From positions 3,670,501-3,734,500 of the forward strand of contig AP031351.1 in the NCBI GenBank assembly GCA_037833965.1: a stretch of 64,000 nt of DNA. Reading direction: 5' to 3'. The position numbers and the translations under genes are program-made. Of this stretch, positions 34,908-46,490 are shown piece after piece; the first letter of the stretch is position 1; each line of letters starts with the position of its first letter. Under the pieces are notes generated by a model that saw only the letters and a list, made by a program, of their open reading frames with translations, did no database searches and was not told the DNA's origin. This DNA is from Marchantia polymorpha subsp. ruderalis. Lineage: Eukaryota > Streptophyta > Marchantiopsida > Marchantiales > Marchantiaceae.

Positions 34908-37036
34908 ATGTCACTTCGCCAGGATGGTGATGTCTGTCAACAAGGTGCTCGCGGCACATCGTTTCAAGCAAAGCATGAAGTTGAGTATGGCCTAAAGGTG
35001 GTGTCTCGGGATGCAAACGGTGTCGTTGACAATGTACAGTGCCAATTCTGCCGTTTCCATGGCCGGGAGCAGGTTTCTAGTGCCAAACGCAAGCTTACCC
35101 ATAACATCAAACTCTTTGCACCACCTTACCGAACAGACAACTATCAAGTCCATCACAAAGAGTCCCACTTGGGTAAGTAGATCTGTTACAAGGCAATCTC
35201 GTTCGAGGACAAGAGAGTGTTCTTCAACAAGCGACGGAGTTCAAGGACACTTTGTTCTCCTTATTCAACGACGCGAGCTCCACACTGATATTTAACATAA
35301 GTGCGGAGATTGTCAAAATTCTGATTGGCGAGCTGTTCTTCAACTCCGAGGACGAAACGATCTTGGCCCAAACAGCGTTGAAGCTGTTTCGGCATCAGGA
35401 GGACGGCAGCTTCAACGTCACGATCAAGACGCTGCTTAGATATGATCTCATGATTCAGCACACGTCAGCCGAACTGTTGTTCAGGCAAACCGCCAGCATC
35501 ATTCAACAACATCAAAAGCTCACCAAGCACACAAAATTGGCATGAGTGACCGATGCTTTGGTCAGCAACTACGTCAGTATTCTCGTTGTGGTTGCCATGC
35601 AGCATCTCAGCAATCTGATGGAAAATCGATGTGGGCCTTCTTGTTTGCCTGCGACACAAGCACTCACATGGGTATTTCGTTCATGGATCAACGTATGTGT
35701 CTGGAAGTGGATGGCATCCTCGTCAACTTGCATTTGATGGCCATTCCTATGTTCGACCGGCACACCGTTGTTAACCAGGTCAATCTAATCACAAAGGTCA
35801 TGGACATTATCAATTCCGGATGGCGCGATAAGCTGATCGGACTCTCTTCAGATGGCGAGATTACCATGGCAGGCTATCGCGGTGGAATCATCACTTTGCT
35901 CGAGCAACAAGCAACAAATGATGTCCTGCGCGTCTGGTGTTTTGCGCACTAGATGGATCTCGTCATGCATGCGGGGTTCGCCAGGATTGACGATGGGCAA
36001 TTTGTCAAGGGAACGAATCGATGGGATGTGCACCTGCGCTGTCAAGCGAATCTGATCAACGAAATTGGCTCGGTGTGTCCGAAGCTGACCAATTGCTAGC
36101 TGCACATGAGCTCGATTGGATGCTGCCGAGCACTTGCGTCTGCTGACGCACATTGAGGAGAAATAAGCATGTTGATGCACATACAGAGATGTAGTATATC
36201 GAAGTAGCGGCTATTGCGGCAATGACGACCATGGTGAATGCGACGCTTACGAAGATTCAAGCAAAGGACATGATCATCTCGCAGCAGCGTAGTGAGATTG
36301 AACAAATGGTATGTCGGCTGTGCACCCTTGTCTCCGCCAAGCTGTTGTTTGATGACCTCAATCTTGTCGGTGCGAATGATGTTTGATCTCTGCGTTGGTG
36401 GCTTCCGGCGGACGCCCTGATCAACTTCATCGAGGATCAGGGATCATTCATCCGCGACCAACTCGGTAATCTCAGTTTGGGCGACAAGCCAAAAATCTGC
36501 GAGAAATTGGCGAATTCATCCTCCATATCCTTGAGGTTATGTGCGATGTCCAAGGAGAACGTGATAGCAAGAACCAGGCTGCCGCTTCACTTGCTCTTGC
36601 GGTCATGCCGGCTGAGCTGATCAAGATGCCAGCACGTATATTTGTTGCCGAGATGCTCGATCCACGCCGAGTGCATATAGCAAATTTTTGGTATGCGAAG
36701 CAGATCGAGAGCGATCACCGCTCACTGTGCCGAGAGTACGTTGTAAACGAACGTGTCAAGACCAAGATTGACCAACATGATCACAAGACTATGTTTGACC
36801 AACATGATCACAAGACTATGTTTAACATTGGCTTGAATGACATCCAGGGCTGCGTAACAAATGGTTCGTTCCGTTTTTCAAGACAGTTCTGCTGCGGACT
36901 TGCCACCGTTTTTGCCAACACAACGTCGGTGGAGTCGGATTTTTCCATATTGAAGTGGGAGAAGTACGATCGGCGGACGGATTTGACTTGTCTGGCACTG
37001 GAGGGGTATTCCAGGCGAAACATTTCGACCTACTGA
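34908..37036 (+). pseudogene. Decayed hAT-like transposase gene
   Basis: Pieces of a hAT-superfamily transposase occur in order on the plus strand. There is a BED-type zinc-finger region (CQFC..., later HHKESHLGK, ~35,034-35,177). A helical region follows (35,252-35,620), then the catalytic-core stretch (WAFLFACDTSTHMGISF.., KLIGLSSDGE, VLRVWCFAH, 35,625-35,952), then the C-terminal dimerisation region (36,539-37,036, with NTTSVESDFSILKWEK). It is broken by in-frame stops at 35178-35180 (TAG), 35543-35545 (TGA) and 35950-35952 (TAG), by frame changes near 35,230 and 35,625, and further damage between 35,960 and 36,530. It should be inactive. Ends and target-site duplication were not identified. 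Confidence 0.8.
36770..36823 (+). repeat. 27-bp in-frame tandem duplication inside the hAT relic
   Basis: The 27-base unit beginning GACCAACATGATCACAAGAC occurs twice without mismatch (36770-36796 and 36797-36823), giving a doubled DQHDHKTMF peptide. Perfect identity suggests it is more recent than the rest of the decay. Confidence 0.95.
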
Positions 37037-37620
37037 CGCGTCTGTAGGAATAAAACAATGGCATTTGGTAAACTTTGGCCAGTGCCGAATTGAAGATCAG
37101 GTGCCGTGCCGAAATTAGCTTATTCTTGGTAGATTCGGCGTTCGCCGATTTTACTGAGGTCTCTCTATACTAATACTGGACTGCGAAGTATATTACCAAA
37201 TGTATTATATACCATTCAAAGATCCACTTCATTTGTAAAGGTTACACTCGTTCATCACCTCTTTGCCCTTGAAGACATACTCGTCATGCATGGAGTCCAC
37301 GAACGCGATCAAATTCATCAAGGTTACTACTACCAGCAGAGATGCTGCAGCCATTTACAGAACTCGTTACAGCGACTTGACCACAGAGGTGTTTGAAATT
37401 GAACAACCTTCAAATTTAACAAACTCATAAATTCTTCCAAATAACACTATTTTAGTTTCCAATTTCAAGTAAAGCTTATAACAAATCTGAAATTTTACAC
37501 TTTTAGCAACACATTTGCTGATTCATATGTACTGTTTACTATACAATTATACAAAGTATGGTTTGGGAGCTCTGCATAATTTTACCTGTATAGTACCAGA
37601 ATTATACATACATATCTATA
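37037..37620. other. Intergenic flank, no gene
   Basis: Balanced to A+T-rich DNA with no supported coding sequence. It contains GTGCCGAA and GTGCCGTGCCGAAA words near 37,081-37,115 that may belong to the right end of the hAT relic. Confidence 0.35.
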
Positions 37621-37815
37621 GTCCGGCCTCTTTTTCAAATCGAAATTTGACTACGGAGCGCGCGACCAACGTTCGAAGAGCGAACGGCTGCCCGCGTCGC
37701 CCCCGTCGCCACCCGTTACAAGAGCGTCCGACCTCTTCTTCAAATCGAGGTTTGACTGCGGAGCGCGCGACCCACGTTTGAAGAGCGAACGGCTGCCCGC
37801 GTCGCCTCCTTCCTA
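37621..37815. repeat. Tandem duplication, 105-bp G+C-rich unit
   Basis: GTCCG(G/A)CCTCTT(T/C)TTCAAATCGA starts at 37621 and 37726. Both units then read TTTGACT(A/G)CGGAGCGCGCGACC, GTT(C/T)GAAGAGCGAACGGCTG and CCCGCGTCGCC. The period is divisible by three, so a 35-residue repeat appears in the 37515-37781 frame, but no domain or other coding support was seen. Confidence 0.9.
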
Positions 37816-37866
37816 CCGTGCCCCTCCCGTATAAGAACTCTAATTATACAAGAACATTATGAGAAC

Positions 37867-38262
37867 ATGACGTCGCGGCTATCGTCTTATATGAGTCGCT
37901 CGCCCTCGAATCGATTGGTGTCGAGGAGGATGTCCGAGAGAGCTCGAGAGCGATGGCGGATTTGGGTTTGTCGTGAAGCCGGGACGTCGTCGTGCGTGAA
38001 TTCTTCTACGTGGGCTCATTTGGTGCAGGGTTCAGTGGACTTCGTCTGGGGGATGGGGATCGGGAGTTCGGGTAGCGAGAGGGCGAGAGATGAATGTTTT
38101 CGAATGGCGCCCTTTTCGGTCGCTGACTTATTTGGTGAAGATCTGGTGATGCCGGTGCAGCTGCTGCTGCTGTTGCGATCTTGCACTAGTTGCGCAAGTT
38201 TGCGTTGGTCAATCGGAGAGATCAGGAAGGCATCGAGGATGGATGCGGGCCAGATCTTGTGA
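37867..38262 (+). CDS. Possible small protein-coding ORF, unknown function (131 codons)
   Basis: An ATG-initiated frame with a TGA at 38260-38262. The N-terminal half is rich in Ser and Arg (RRMSERARERW). A Leu-run (MPVQLLLLLRSC) lies at about residue 95-106, encoded by a CTG/CTC-type trinucleotide stretch. No recognised domain, no adjoining exons and no overlapping gene. It is G+C-rich relative to its flanks, like other gene starts here. It may be a first exon or a non-coding G+C island. Confidence 0.25.
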   Translation: MTSRLSSYMSRSPSNRLVSRRMSERARERWRIWVCREAGTSSCVNSSTWAHLVQGSVDFVWGMGIGSSGSERARDECFRMAPFSVADLFGEDLVMPVQLLLLLRSCTSCASLRWSIGEIRKASRMDAGQIL

Positions 38263-40150
38263 TTTTGGTGAACATGGTGATTGTGTCTTCTGAGGGTGGC
38301 ATCTTCTGCAGTTCCTCCCTCGGGGGTGTATGTTCGGTATGAAGTTAGTCGTCAGGGTCAGAAGTTTGACCTCATTCTTCGGGGAATAGACTTCGAATCT
38401 CCGCCATTTTTAGCTCACGCTCCGAGTATTTCTGCCACTACCGCGCGCTTGTAAAGTTTCTGAATCTGAATCTGGAATCTGATCGACATTCTCACTGTAA
38501 CACTTCCGATTCTCATTATCTTTGTTGCTTCGACTTAGGTAGGGCTACACACTTTACAGGCAAAATTGCGCGCGAAATAAGTGATTACGGGAATACCAAG
38601 ATACTCTTTTCAAGTTGACGATGTCTCCTTTAAAATATGAAAAAAATTCGAGCTCCCAGCTCACCGAGGATTCGGTCACAGACTCCACAGTCGTTCTTCC
38701 GATGGATGACTGACCTTCTGTATGCCTGCGGGAGATCATAGGAACTTCATCACCAGCGTCATCGTCCAGATGAGGAAACAAATGGACAGGACAGAATGGT
38801 GGGTAGAGCTCCCCGGCGTGGAATGCAAGGTACTGGCAGTTCGTTTATTCCTAAACGTTTCTGACACTTCAGGTGCAACCTTCAGACAGAACATGCCAAG
38901 AAGATTAAAGATGGGACGAATCCCTCACCGTGGAGTGAAATACAAGGCCAACGAAAGACAGGAAAGATTCTAAGAAAGGAAGGATCGAATTGACTGGCTG
39001 TAAGCGTCAAGGAATCCTTTGCCCCTCGACTTAAGGTTACATCAAGGGATACATCGGCATTCGAAAATTATGAGATTGGAAGATGCAACAAACACGTGGA
39101 CTGTAAAGTGACGTATAGTATCGTACTTGATGGACAGCAAATATAAACGCAGTTCAAGCAGTAACGTCTGCTCGTGAAGATGAATTGCCTTTCCACTTCA
39201 TCAAACTCCGAGTGGTCGATCGTCTGTGGTCTTTCCTCGATGGAGAATTTCTGAAATCGCTCTGCGGTCTTTCCTGGACAGCAACTTTGTGAACACGGTG
39301 GCGTTTCTTGCTCGAAGCCGTGGAAGGGCGTGTCAAAGGGGGCATCTGGCACAGCGTTACTGAATCACGTTCTTCATCGCAGTCGGATTACGCGTTTGAA
39401 TTTCTGTCTTCTTCGATACCTTCTCCCATTCTGATCCAGACATTGGCCTTTGTTAAAATAAGGCAGCGACGCCTTCAATTATTTATGGCTGGGCCTTCTT
39501 ATTCCGAAGAAGGACCAGCCATAAGCATTGTCTTTTCGTGCCTTCGAAATATGATAATACATTCTTAATAGTGTGTACCACAGACAGTCAACGGAGAGCC
39601 CGTAACTGCGAGAGCGAAGCATCTCCGGTTCCTGTCATGAGATTACTGCTCACGACGTTTGCAGTCCTGCACAAACTGATCAATGAGTGCGTTGCAACGG
39701 CGGATCGTGTCGGGACTTTAGATGGGGCATGTTCGTATGCGTGTCCAGCACGAGCGTAAGACTTGATCCGGATGTAAAGACGACTTGAGTTCAAGCCATG
39801 CTCTGCCAATCACCTCGGTTGAGCTATTGGGCAAAATCTTGATACGAGTCGAAGAGTGCTCTTTCCGTACAATATGCTTTGGTTCAAATGGGAAGGGTTA
39901 AATTTGCACCCATAAATGTATGTTATCAAATGTTTCTAGAACAGAGAGACGTTCTGTCATGCACCTGAAGCATCAATGTGTGTAAAAATGTCATTATATA
40001 CAGCCTCACCATGCTCCACAGAATATGGAGGGTGAGTTGATCCTGCGGCCACAATGATCAAAGACTGTTAGAACCCTGTCTACTGAAATTTTTTGGGAGC
40101 CATTTCAGTCCTCCCGAGACCTCTTGCGTTTCTTAATTTGATCTTATCTT
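38263..40150. other. Intergenic between the small ORF and the otubain gene
   Basis: Frames such as 38722-38973 (ATG, 83 codons), 39308-39568 and 39068-39352 (minus) carry no recognisable domain. A strong hairpin at 39483-39524 is listed separately. The last ~100-200 bases are probably the otubain 3' UTR. Confidence 0.35.
39483..39524. repeat. Hairpin, 18-bp arms with one wobble pair, 6-nt loop
   Basis: TTATGGCTGGGCCTTCTT (39483-39500) pairs with AAGAAGGACCAGCCATAA (39507-39524) around ATTCCG. The single non-Watson-Crick position would be a G-U pair in RNA on the plus strand. The stem is shorter than most plant miRNA precursors. It may be a small foldback repeat. Confidence 0.85.
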
Positions 40151-43100
40151 TCAAGCAGCGATTGCTTCTTGGGTACTGTTCGCGTCCTGAATACTCTTTA
40201 CGGGTGTTTCCTTTGCCTCCTGTAAACCCTTAAGCTCCGGAAGGTCCTGTGGTTCCTCAACCCTCGGTACTGGCGCTAAGTTCTGGACTTCTCTCGTGTA
40301 CAGAATGTCGTAGTGACCCGGGCGGTAGAGAAGGACCACCGGTGGCATCTCCACAGTGGGACAGTCAGGCGGAAGGAAGTCGTGATGGTTGACGTCTGTA
40401 TTCTTACCATCAGCTCCCACGCTTCGATCGAGATACACGACTCGAACCGGGACACCCAATGCGTCTGACAGTGCCGTGATGTGGACATGATCGCTTTCCT
40501 CCCCCATCGGCTCCACGGAAGTTTTGCAGAACTGGACAACGCATAGCAGGACGATCGGTTTAAAGGGGCTTCTCAGACGTTCACTTCTCAACCTAGAGAT
40601 GAAATAAACGACAAAAGATATTAAATATTAAAAATACTATAAAACAACGAGTGACGAGGATCCATTCTCAGTGGCTGAGAACAAGTCTGGCTCCGACGTA
40701 CCTGTTGGACGTTCATGTTGCTAAGACCTAAAATAAAGGGCTCAAAAAACTCAGCTCTCTTCCGAATCTCCGCTGACGTCACAAATCTGAAGAACATGAC
40801 GACTGGAGAAGCAAACATGTCGATATCATACTTCCGAAACTTAGCGAAAATATTTGGCAACACCTACTCATGAATGACGCACTGACTTCCAAGACTCGGG
40901 AGCTTAGTGAGTTAACACTTCAGAGATATTTAAAGTAGGCCTTCACTCAAGTTATTCGTCTCTATCCTGAAAGTACTGCGAAAATATTTGCGCGATCTCT
41001 CTAAGAACTTTCTAAGTCATAGCTACGGCTGCGTACAGAGTTGAACAAGATATACAGTAGTAGTAGTAGATGTGTACCATAATCGGAGATGTAACGATCT
41101 CGGCATTTCTCCACGAGTTGGTCAATACTGCAGACACAAAGAGTCACTTCAGTTCTTCCCTTCCGAAACCATGGTTCCATAAACAACCTTTGGCATCACT
41201 TGAATATTATGTGGGAACTCGATCATTTCAAAAAGCGTTGAACCAGAAGCAGGTTCGTGAAAAAGTTTCAAAAGAAACTGCTGAAGGAAAGTGGTGAGTA
41301 TGAACTGCTATAGATCAAAAAATGCTAGCTATGTAACATGAACTAAACGACAAGCCTCCGTTCCAATCACCAATAGAGCGAATTCACGTGCTAGAATCTT
41401 CTGACAGCAACTTACTCAACTGAAGATTCTCGGCCTGGAAGTACACTGTCCAACTGCTCCACGAAAATCTGAAAGAATGAACCAGACACAGCGAAAGTGG
41501 AGTTTGTGGTTAAAAGGGTGATCCTTTACCTACTCTAACGGAGAAAATATAGAACTTACAAAGTAGGACTTCTAACAGTAGGACAAATGTTGAAATCCCC
41601 TTGTCAGCTCAAGTCTTCCGGCATGAAATACATGAGAGTTGACTTGTGACAAGAACGCCACGACCGTCACAAGCTTGCCTTTTTTTACTAACTTTCTGAC
41701 AACTGCGTGATTCTTACATCGACTTACCAGATGAAAAGCTTCAAAATTACGAGTGTACAAAACGTAAAACTGGGTATAGAGTTTACGGCCGGTCAGCCCG
41801 GAATCTTCTATGAGGGGTGGGTTATGAAAGATCTAAATTCACTGGAAATACGTACTACTCACACCTGGGATTTCAGTTGCTTACGTGCTATTGGGCCAAA
41901 CCCAAGAGATTGGTGCGACAGTTTGTTATTAAACAGTGCAGTTCAAGCAAGTGATCACCTCACTCGAAAAGATCGGCAACGTGTTTTCAATGCGAGATTA
42001 TAGGTCAATCTTGCAAGAAAGAAAATTGAGCTGCAGCTGAGGATACGACTGAGCAAGATTCATAAAACTGAAAGTGACCAGTGTTATGCGGCGTGAAGAG
42101 TACCTCCCAACAAACTTACTGAAAAGTTCTAATGTAACTTCATTCCTAATTGACATATATTATGGTGGGCTAAACTGACCAACATGTTTGTAATCACGAA
42201 TCAACAAACGAAGTGAGCTCACCGACAGAAAATCTTCAAAAGTGAATTCCTGATATCCAAGCTCAATTAGTGCTTTCTTGCTCTGTTCGATATTTTTCTG
42301 TATTCGTTTCACTTCCGTTTCGTCTCTGGTCTCCAAAATATGCTCCTGGGAAACCGTTCAAGTCAATCTTACAGTGACGCCGTCTATGTAATCCATAATG
42401 TCGAAATGAATGAAGTGATGTGAAACGAACGAAGCGCGACCATGTGAAATCAGATACCCCAAAAAGAAATGTCATAGCAAGAGGCAATATCATTTAACTT
42501 ACCAAGTATGAGAACATAAAACTTCGGAAAAAACAGTTGCCGTCACCGCGAGCACGTCTTATGGCCACATAGGTTTGACCTAATTTCTGCGCTGACGAAC
42601 TCTTATTCAGAAATCTGAACTCTTCACCAAATGAAGGCTAATCATGACCAGTCACCACAGGTTTCTCTCCGAGAGACAGCATGAAGAATATGAAAGAGAA
42701 GACGGTGATACGACAACCTAGTTTGACGAGAGCGCACTTCTAGGAACACACGGAAGAATTTCTCATAAGAGAGACAAACGTGCAGAACCAAGAAAGAAAC
42801 TCCAAATTCTGTATAACTAGCCAAATCAGCTTTGACACCAAAATGTGTAAGTATCTTGAAATAGCACCAGGTCTCAAAGATCCCACTGTCATTAGAACGA
42901 CGTAGAAGAAAGAATGTAATTTAAAGAAAAGAGAAAGAAAAAGTAGTTCGATCTTTCACAGCATGGGCGAGAACGAAGCCCCACCTCAACCTTTGCCCTG
43001 AAAACAGGGTTACCGGCCTCATACTCCGCAGCAAGTACTGATAAAGGTTCCTGCACTGACAGAATTTATCAATCAAAAAACCTTTCCCGTAACCTTGCTT

Positions 43101-44352
43101 CAGTGGGGATCCTAGAACTAGTATTAGCAATTGACTGCTTCTGCACGACAGAAAAGTAAGATACGAGTTGCAGGGCAATTGCGGTTTATCCATGAGTAAA
43201 AGGCAAGACCAAGCAAAAGAGTCTAATTCTCAAGAATCATTATCTCGATCGTATATACACGTCAGTACACATTCGAAACAAAAAAGAGAACAAAGAATAC
43301 CGAAAGGGGACAAATGAAGTTGTGAAAATATGTGCCAGTAATTATAATAGGCCTATCCGTCCCTGACAGTCTATGTACTCACTTTCCACTTCTAAAAAAA
43401 CACTTCTCAACCTGGCAACTTTTTTACATATCTCCAATCAAATCAAAGACCAGCGGAACAATCTTCCACATTTCTGGCGTCCAATCGCGTGCCAGCGTGC
43501 AATCTTACATCCATTGGCGCTAAGCCAATACTTTCATGCTCTGGAACTCGAAGATACTACATCTGAGACAAAGGGATGCAACGGAAACTATTGAGACAAA
43601 CGAGAGCTGAGCAATTGGTGAACGATGTAGCCAGTTGGAAGCAGACAATCCATCCTTACAATCTTCAGACTTAACTCACGCCATATCAAACCCTACAACG
43701 GGTATAATGATGGTCAATAACAAGAAATCTTGGAATAATCCTCCAGCACTGATTATGATTGATTTCCAAGAGCAGGCAAAATTAGTTTGTGCATAGCCAG
43801 TGGCAATGTGTCGCAGGATTCAGAATCATATTTTCCAAATATGTGCATCACGATCTTGAGATTCGAGTTTTAACCCAACTAACGAAGCATACAGGCAGAG
43901 TGCCTGCATTGCCACCTGTTCCTACTGGTATCGAGATCAGAAGCTGCATGCATTCCATGTCTCGCGCAAGGAGGAGTTGCTGCACACATTAGCCTCGAGT
44001 GGTTGCGAAGAAGAATAAGTTTCCTTGCGTGACGACTAAGAGCCTACGTCAAAAAAGACACTAACGATGCTGAAGAATTGAAGTGAACCTCAATTGCCGG
44101 TAAAATGTGGGTGCAGTTATCGACGATTAAGCCGGCAGAGGAGCACGCAGGTGTCGTACGGAACCTAAACATACAATGGCAGAAGCGACTTTTCCATCCA
44201 AGTTTACACGAGTTGAGCGAGAATGCACCCACCTTGTCTCCTACAAATTCCAACTTTTCGGCGTCAGCAGCCCGAATGGCGTGGTGGAATGCCAGAATTT
44301 CGTCATCCCGGGGACGATCCTCCTCGCTCGCCCCTCCACCGTCCGAGTTCAT
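40151..44352 (-). CDS. OTUB1-like: Otubain-type deubiquitinase (OTU cysteine protease, peptidase C65), eight exons, 325 residues
   Basis: Minus-strand exons inferred from splice sites and homology: 44352-44233, 43050-42985, 42586-42503, 42345-42223, 41468-41416, 41127-41078, 40802-40702, 40531-40151. All phases match and total 978 nt. The start ATG is preceded in frame by TGA. Landmarks are EPLSVLAAEYEAGNPVFRAK, then RRARGDGNCFFRSFMFSYL with catalytic D77 and C80, SDYVVMFFRFVTSAEIRKRA, FFEPFILGLSNM, CKTSVEPMGEESDHVHITAL, DVNHHDF, and RPGHYDILY with catalytic H272. Otubains cleave ubiquitin chains in cytosol and nucleus. The family core is complete at usual length. A Glu/Pro/Ala-rich tail of ~45 residues follows the catalytic His. 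The first intron is long (~1.18 kb). The third donor choice (GAG/GTGGGG at 42985) was made because it restores family spacing. Confidence 0.95.
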
Positions 44353-45110
44353 AATTCAATTCGGCCTCGACTCCTCTGACTCAATGAACGAGCGCCGAGC
44401 CAAGCCAAGCAAGCACATATGCAGAGCAGAGGGAGCACTCTGGCCACGTGAAAAAAGCAGAGTCCAAATAAAACGCCGTGAGACGTAAAGAAGTGAGATT
44501 AATTGCCGCTGCAGATTTGGTTTGGACTCATGTCAGACGACACTCGGACATGATGCAGACAGAACAAGAGCACGTAATGTACAGGCGCTGCACTGCAGGA
44601 CAGACAGACGGACGACTACGGAACCGAGCCAAAAGCACAAGACCACGTGATGGACCGAGAACGAGAAAAAGAGAGCGCGCGCGCGAGCCTTCGTACTTGC
44701 AAAGCGCCTCCTGCCCTTGCGCTCTTCGATCGAAGAAAACCCACGCACGAGTTTCACCAAACTGACACCCCCACACTCCCCCACACCCTCACTCTCACTC
44801 CCACGCTCATGTGCCGAAATGGGCCAAATTTCGTACGAATGACAGACAAGAAACCTCGCCAATCCTGCGCCTTGCCGGGTCCCGCCTCGTCCAGACTTCT
44901 TGACCCGACGTGCCTTCTTCGAGTTCCGGTTTATTCCTCCCTCCCTCCCTCCCTCCCATGACAACATCAAACCGCCCTGGCAAGTCAACTCCCCGCATTA
45001 AAATCCTCAAATTATATCAACAATTTAAATGCATGTGGCCCTTTTTCCAGCGTCTTATCTGCCAACCCGGTAGCGTCGTACGCCCTAATCTTGAAATACG
45101 AATTTGATTT
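44353..45110 (-). promoter_or_regulatory. Upstream region of the otubain gene
   Basis: G+C-rich block with a CACGTG G-box (~44446-44451), a GGACAGACAGACGGACG tract (44599-44615), C(A/T)CTC repeats (~44767-44808) and a CTCC microsatellite (44936-44957). Long overlapping frames on both strands (44533-44988 minus, 44647-44961 plus) derive from low complexity and were not accepted. Likely holds the promoter and 5' UTR. Confidence 0.4.
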
Positions 45111-45959
45111 CTTGCATTTTGGTGGTAGTGGGGGTTCTTTTTATTTCTGAGAGAGGCTGAAAAGTGCGCGGACGCTACTGTAACGTAGTAGTACTAACTC
45201 ACTCGCTCGCTCGCTGTACCGTTCTGGAATTTAGGAAGCGAGGATTCGAACCATGTACGATGTTCCCTGCTTCCTTCCTTCGCGAGCTCCGAGGTTGGAT
45301 TACGTTCGTTCCGCGTGCCCGATGTCGTCATCATGGCACACAGTTCCGTCGTCCTACTGTAGCGCTGCCGCTGTTTTTTCGTACGCAGTTGGGTGAATGT
45401 CACGCCAAGTTTAGGCCTCCTTCCGAGGATGGAACCTGGTTTCCTTTTGTATCTCCGCCGACGAGGACATGTGGATGCGATGCCTCTTGCATGATTGAGA
45501 CCTGAATTGCGATCCGATTATCTATCTGGACCCAAAAGGGAATGATAGTGCTAAGCAATAAGGACAAGCCAGTTCCATGGCTCGAGCTAGGACGTGAAGA
45601 TGTAATCCACCTGTGACACATCGATATGAATTTCCCCCTCGAGGAATATGGCTCGATATTGAAATTCTCCTGGAAAACGATGGCACTTAGTTTTCACGCG
45701 ATAGATAGACATGAACTTTTGGGCTCATTATCGCCCATGCCGATCTCGCTTGATGATTCTATTCACATAGAACTTAGTGGTATAGTTTCTTACGTTCTTC
45801 ACCTTTATGTAATTTATATGGTTGCATACATCCTCATGTCTAGATCTTCTAATTGACAAATCTTATCCTTTTTATTAGTAGTGGGAACATATCATGTGTT
45901 TTTTCAAATTTTATTTTAGTCATATCTTGTTAATATCACGTATGTATGTATGTATATAT
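45111..45959. other. Intergenic, no supported gene
   Basis: The frame 45164-45505 opens at GTG and has no domain. TAACTCACTCGCTCGCTCGC is a short tetranucleotide tract near 45,196-45,214. Composition becomes A+T-rich after ~45,800. Confidence 0.35.
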
Positions 45960-46490
45960 CACTTATGAGATGAGGTGACATATGTCAACTACGAAGCATT
46001 GTCAAGAAAGCAGAAATCCTGCGTTGGAACACACCAAAGCTCACACACAACTTAAATCATTTGTATGCAGTTATTTTAGAATTTACAACACATGAATAAC
46101 AAATAATACGAAAATTTATTTTTGTGATATATTTGAAATATTTTTTGATTTAAAATTTTCATTTAAATAAATAATCATTTATCGAATTATTGAATTTAGT
46201 GGGAAAATGTATTTATTCAACATTGAAATCATGTCTAAAAATCATTTTTCATCTGAATAAATTTTAGAATATATTATTCTTAAAGTGAAATATTATTTAA
46301 TGAGATAAATATACTACACATTTGAAATATTTGATTTCATATATATACACTCATATGCCGATTATGAGGTGAGGTGACATGTGTCAACTTGGAAACATTT
46401 TCAAGAAAGCACAACTTCTCCGTTCGACACGCCAAATCTTACACACAACTTAAATATTTTTTAAAAGTTATTTTGGAATGTACAACAATA
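45960..46490. repeat. Direct repeat pair, ~130 bp, 399 bp apart
   Basis: GAGGTGACAT at 45972 and 46371 begins matching stretches: GTCAACT..GAA(G/A)CATT, TCAAGAAAGCA, CCAAA(G/T)CT(C/T)ACACACAACTTAAAT and TTATTTT(A/G)GAAT(T/G)TACAACA. The copies are diverged and lie inside A+T-rich DNA. Non-coding, element type unknown. Confidence 0.8.

Noticed and set aside
42640-42830. Minus-strand frame (RQTRLSYHRLLF) first considered as the otubain catalytic exon
   Set aside because: The true catalytic exon with GDGNCFF was found at 42503-42586 with correct splice phases. This stretch is intronic.
44533-44988. 151-codon minus-strand frame upstream of otubain
   Set aside because: Low-complexity Gly/Arg-rich product of G+C-rich promoter DNA, with competing frames on the other strand.
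45236-45258. GGATTCGAACC, a T-loop-like word on the minus strand
   Set aside because: Flanks fail to pair as a T stem and there is no acceptor or anticodon arm at the right distance.
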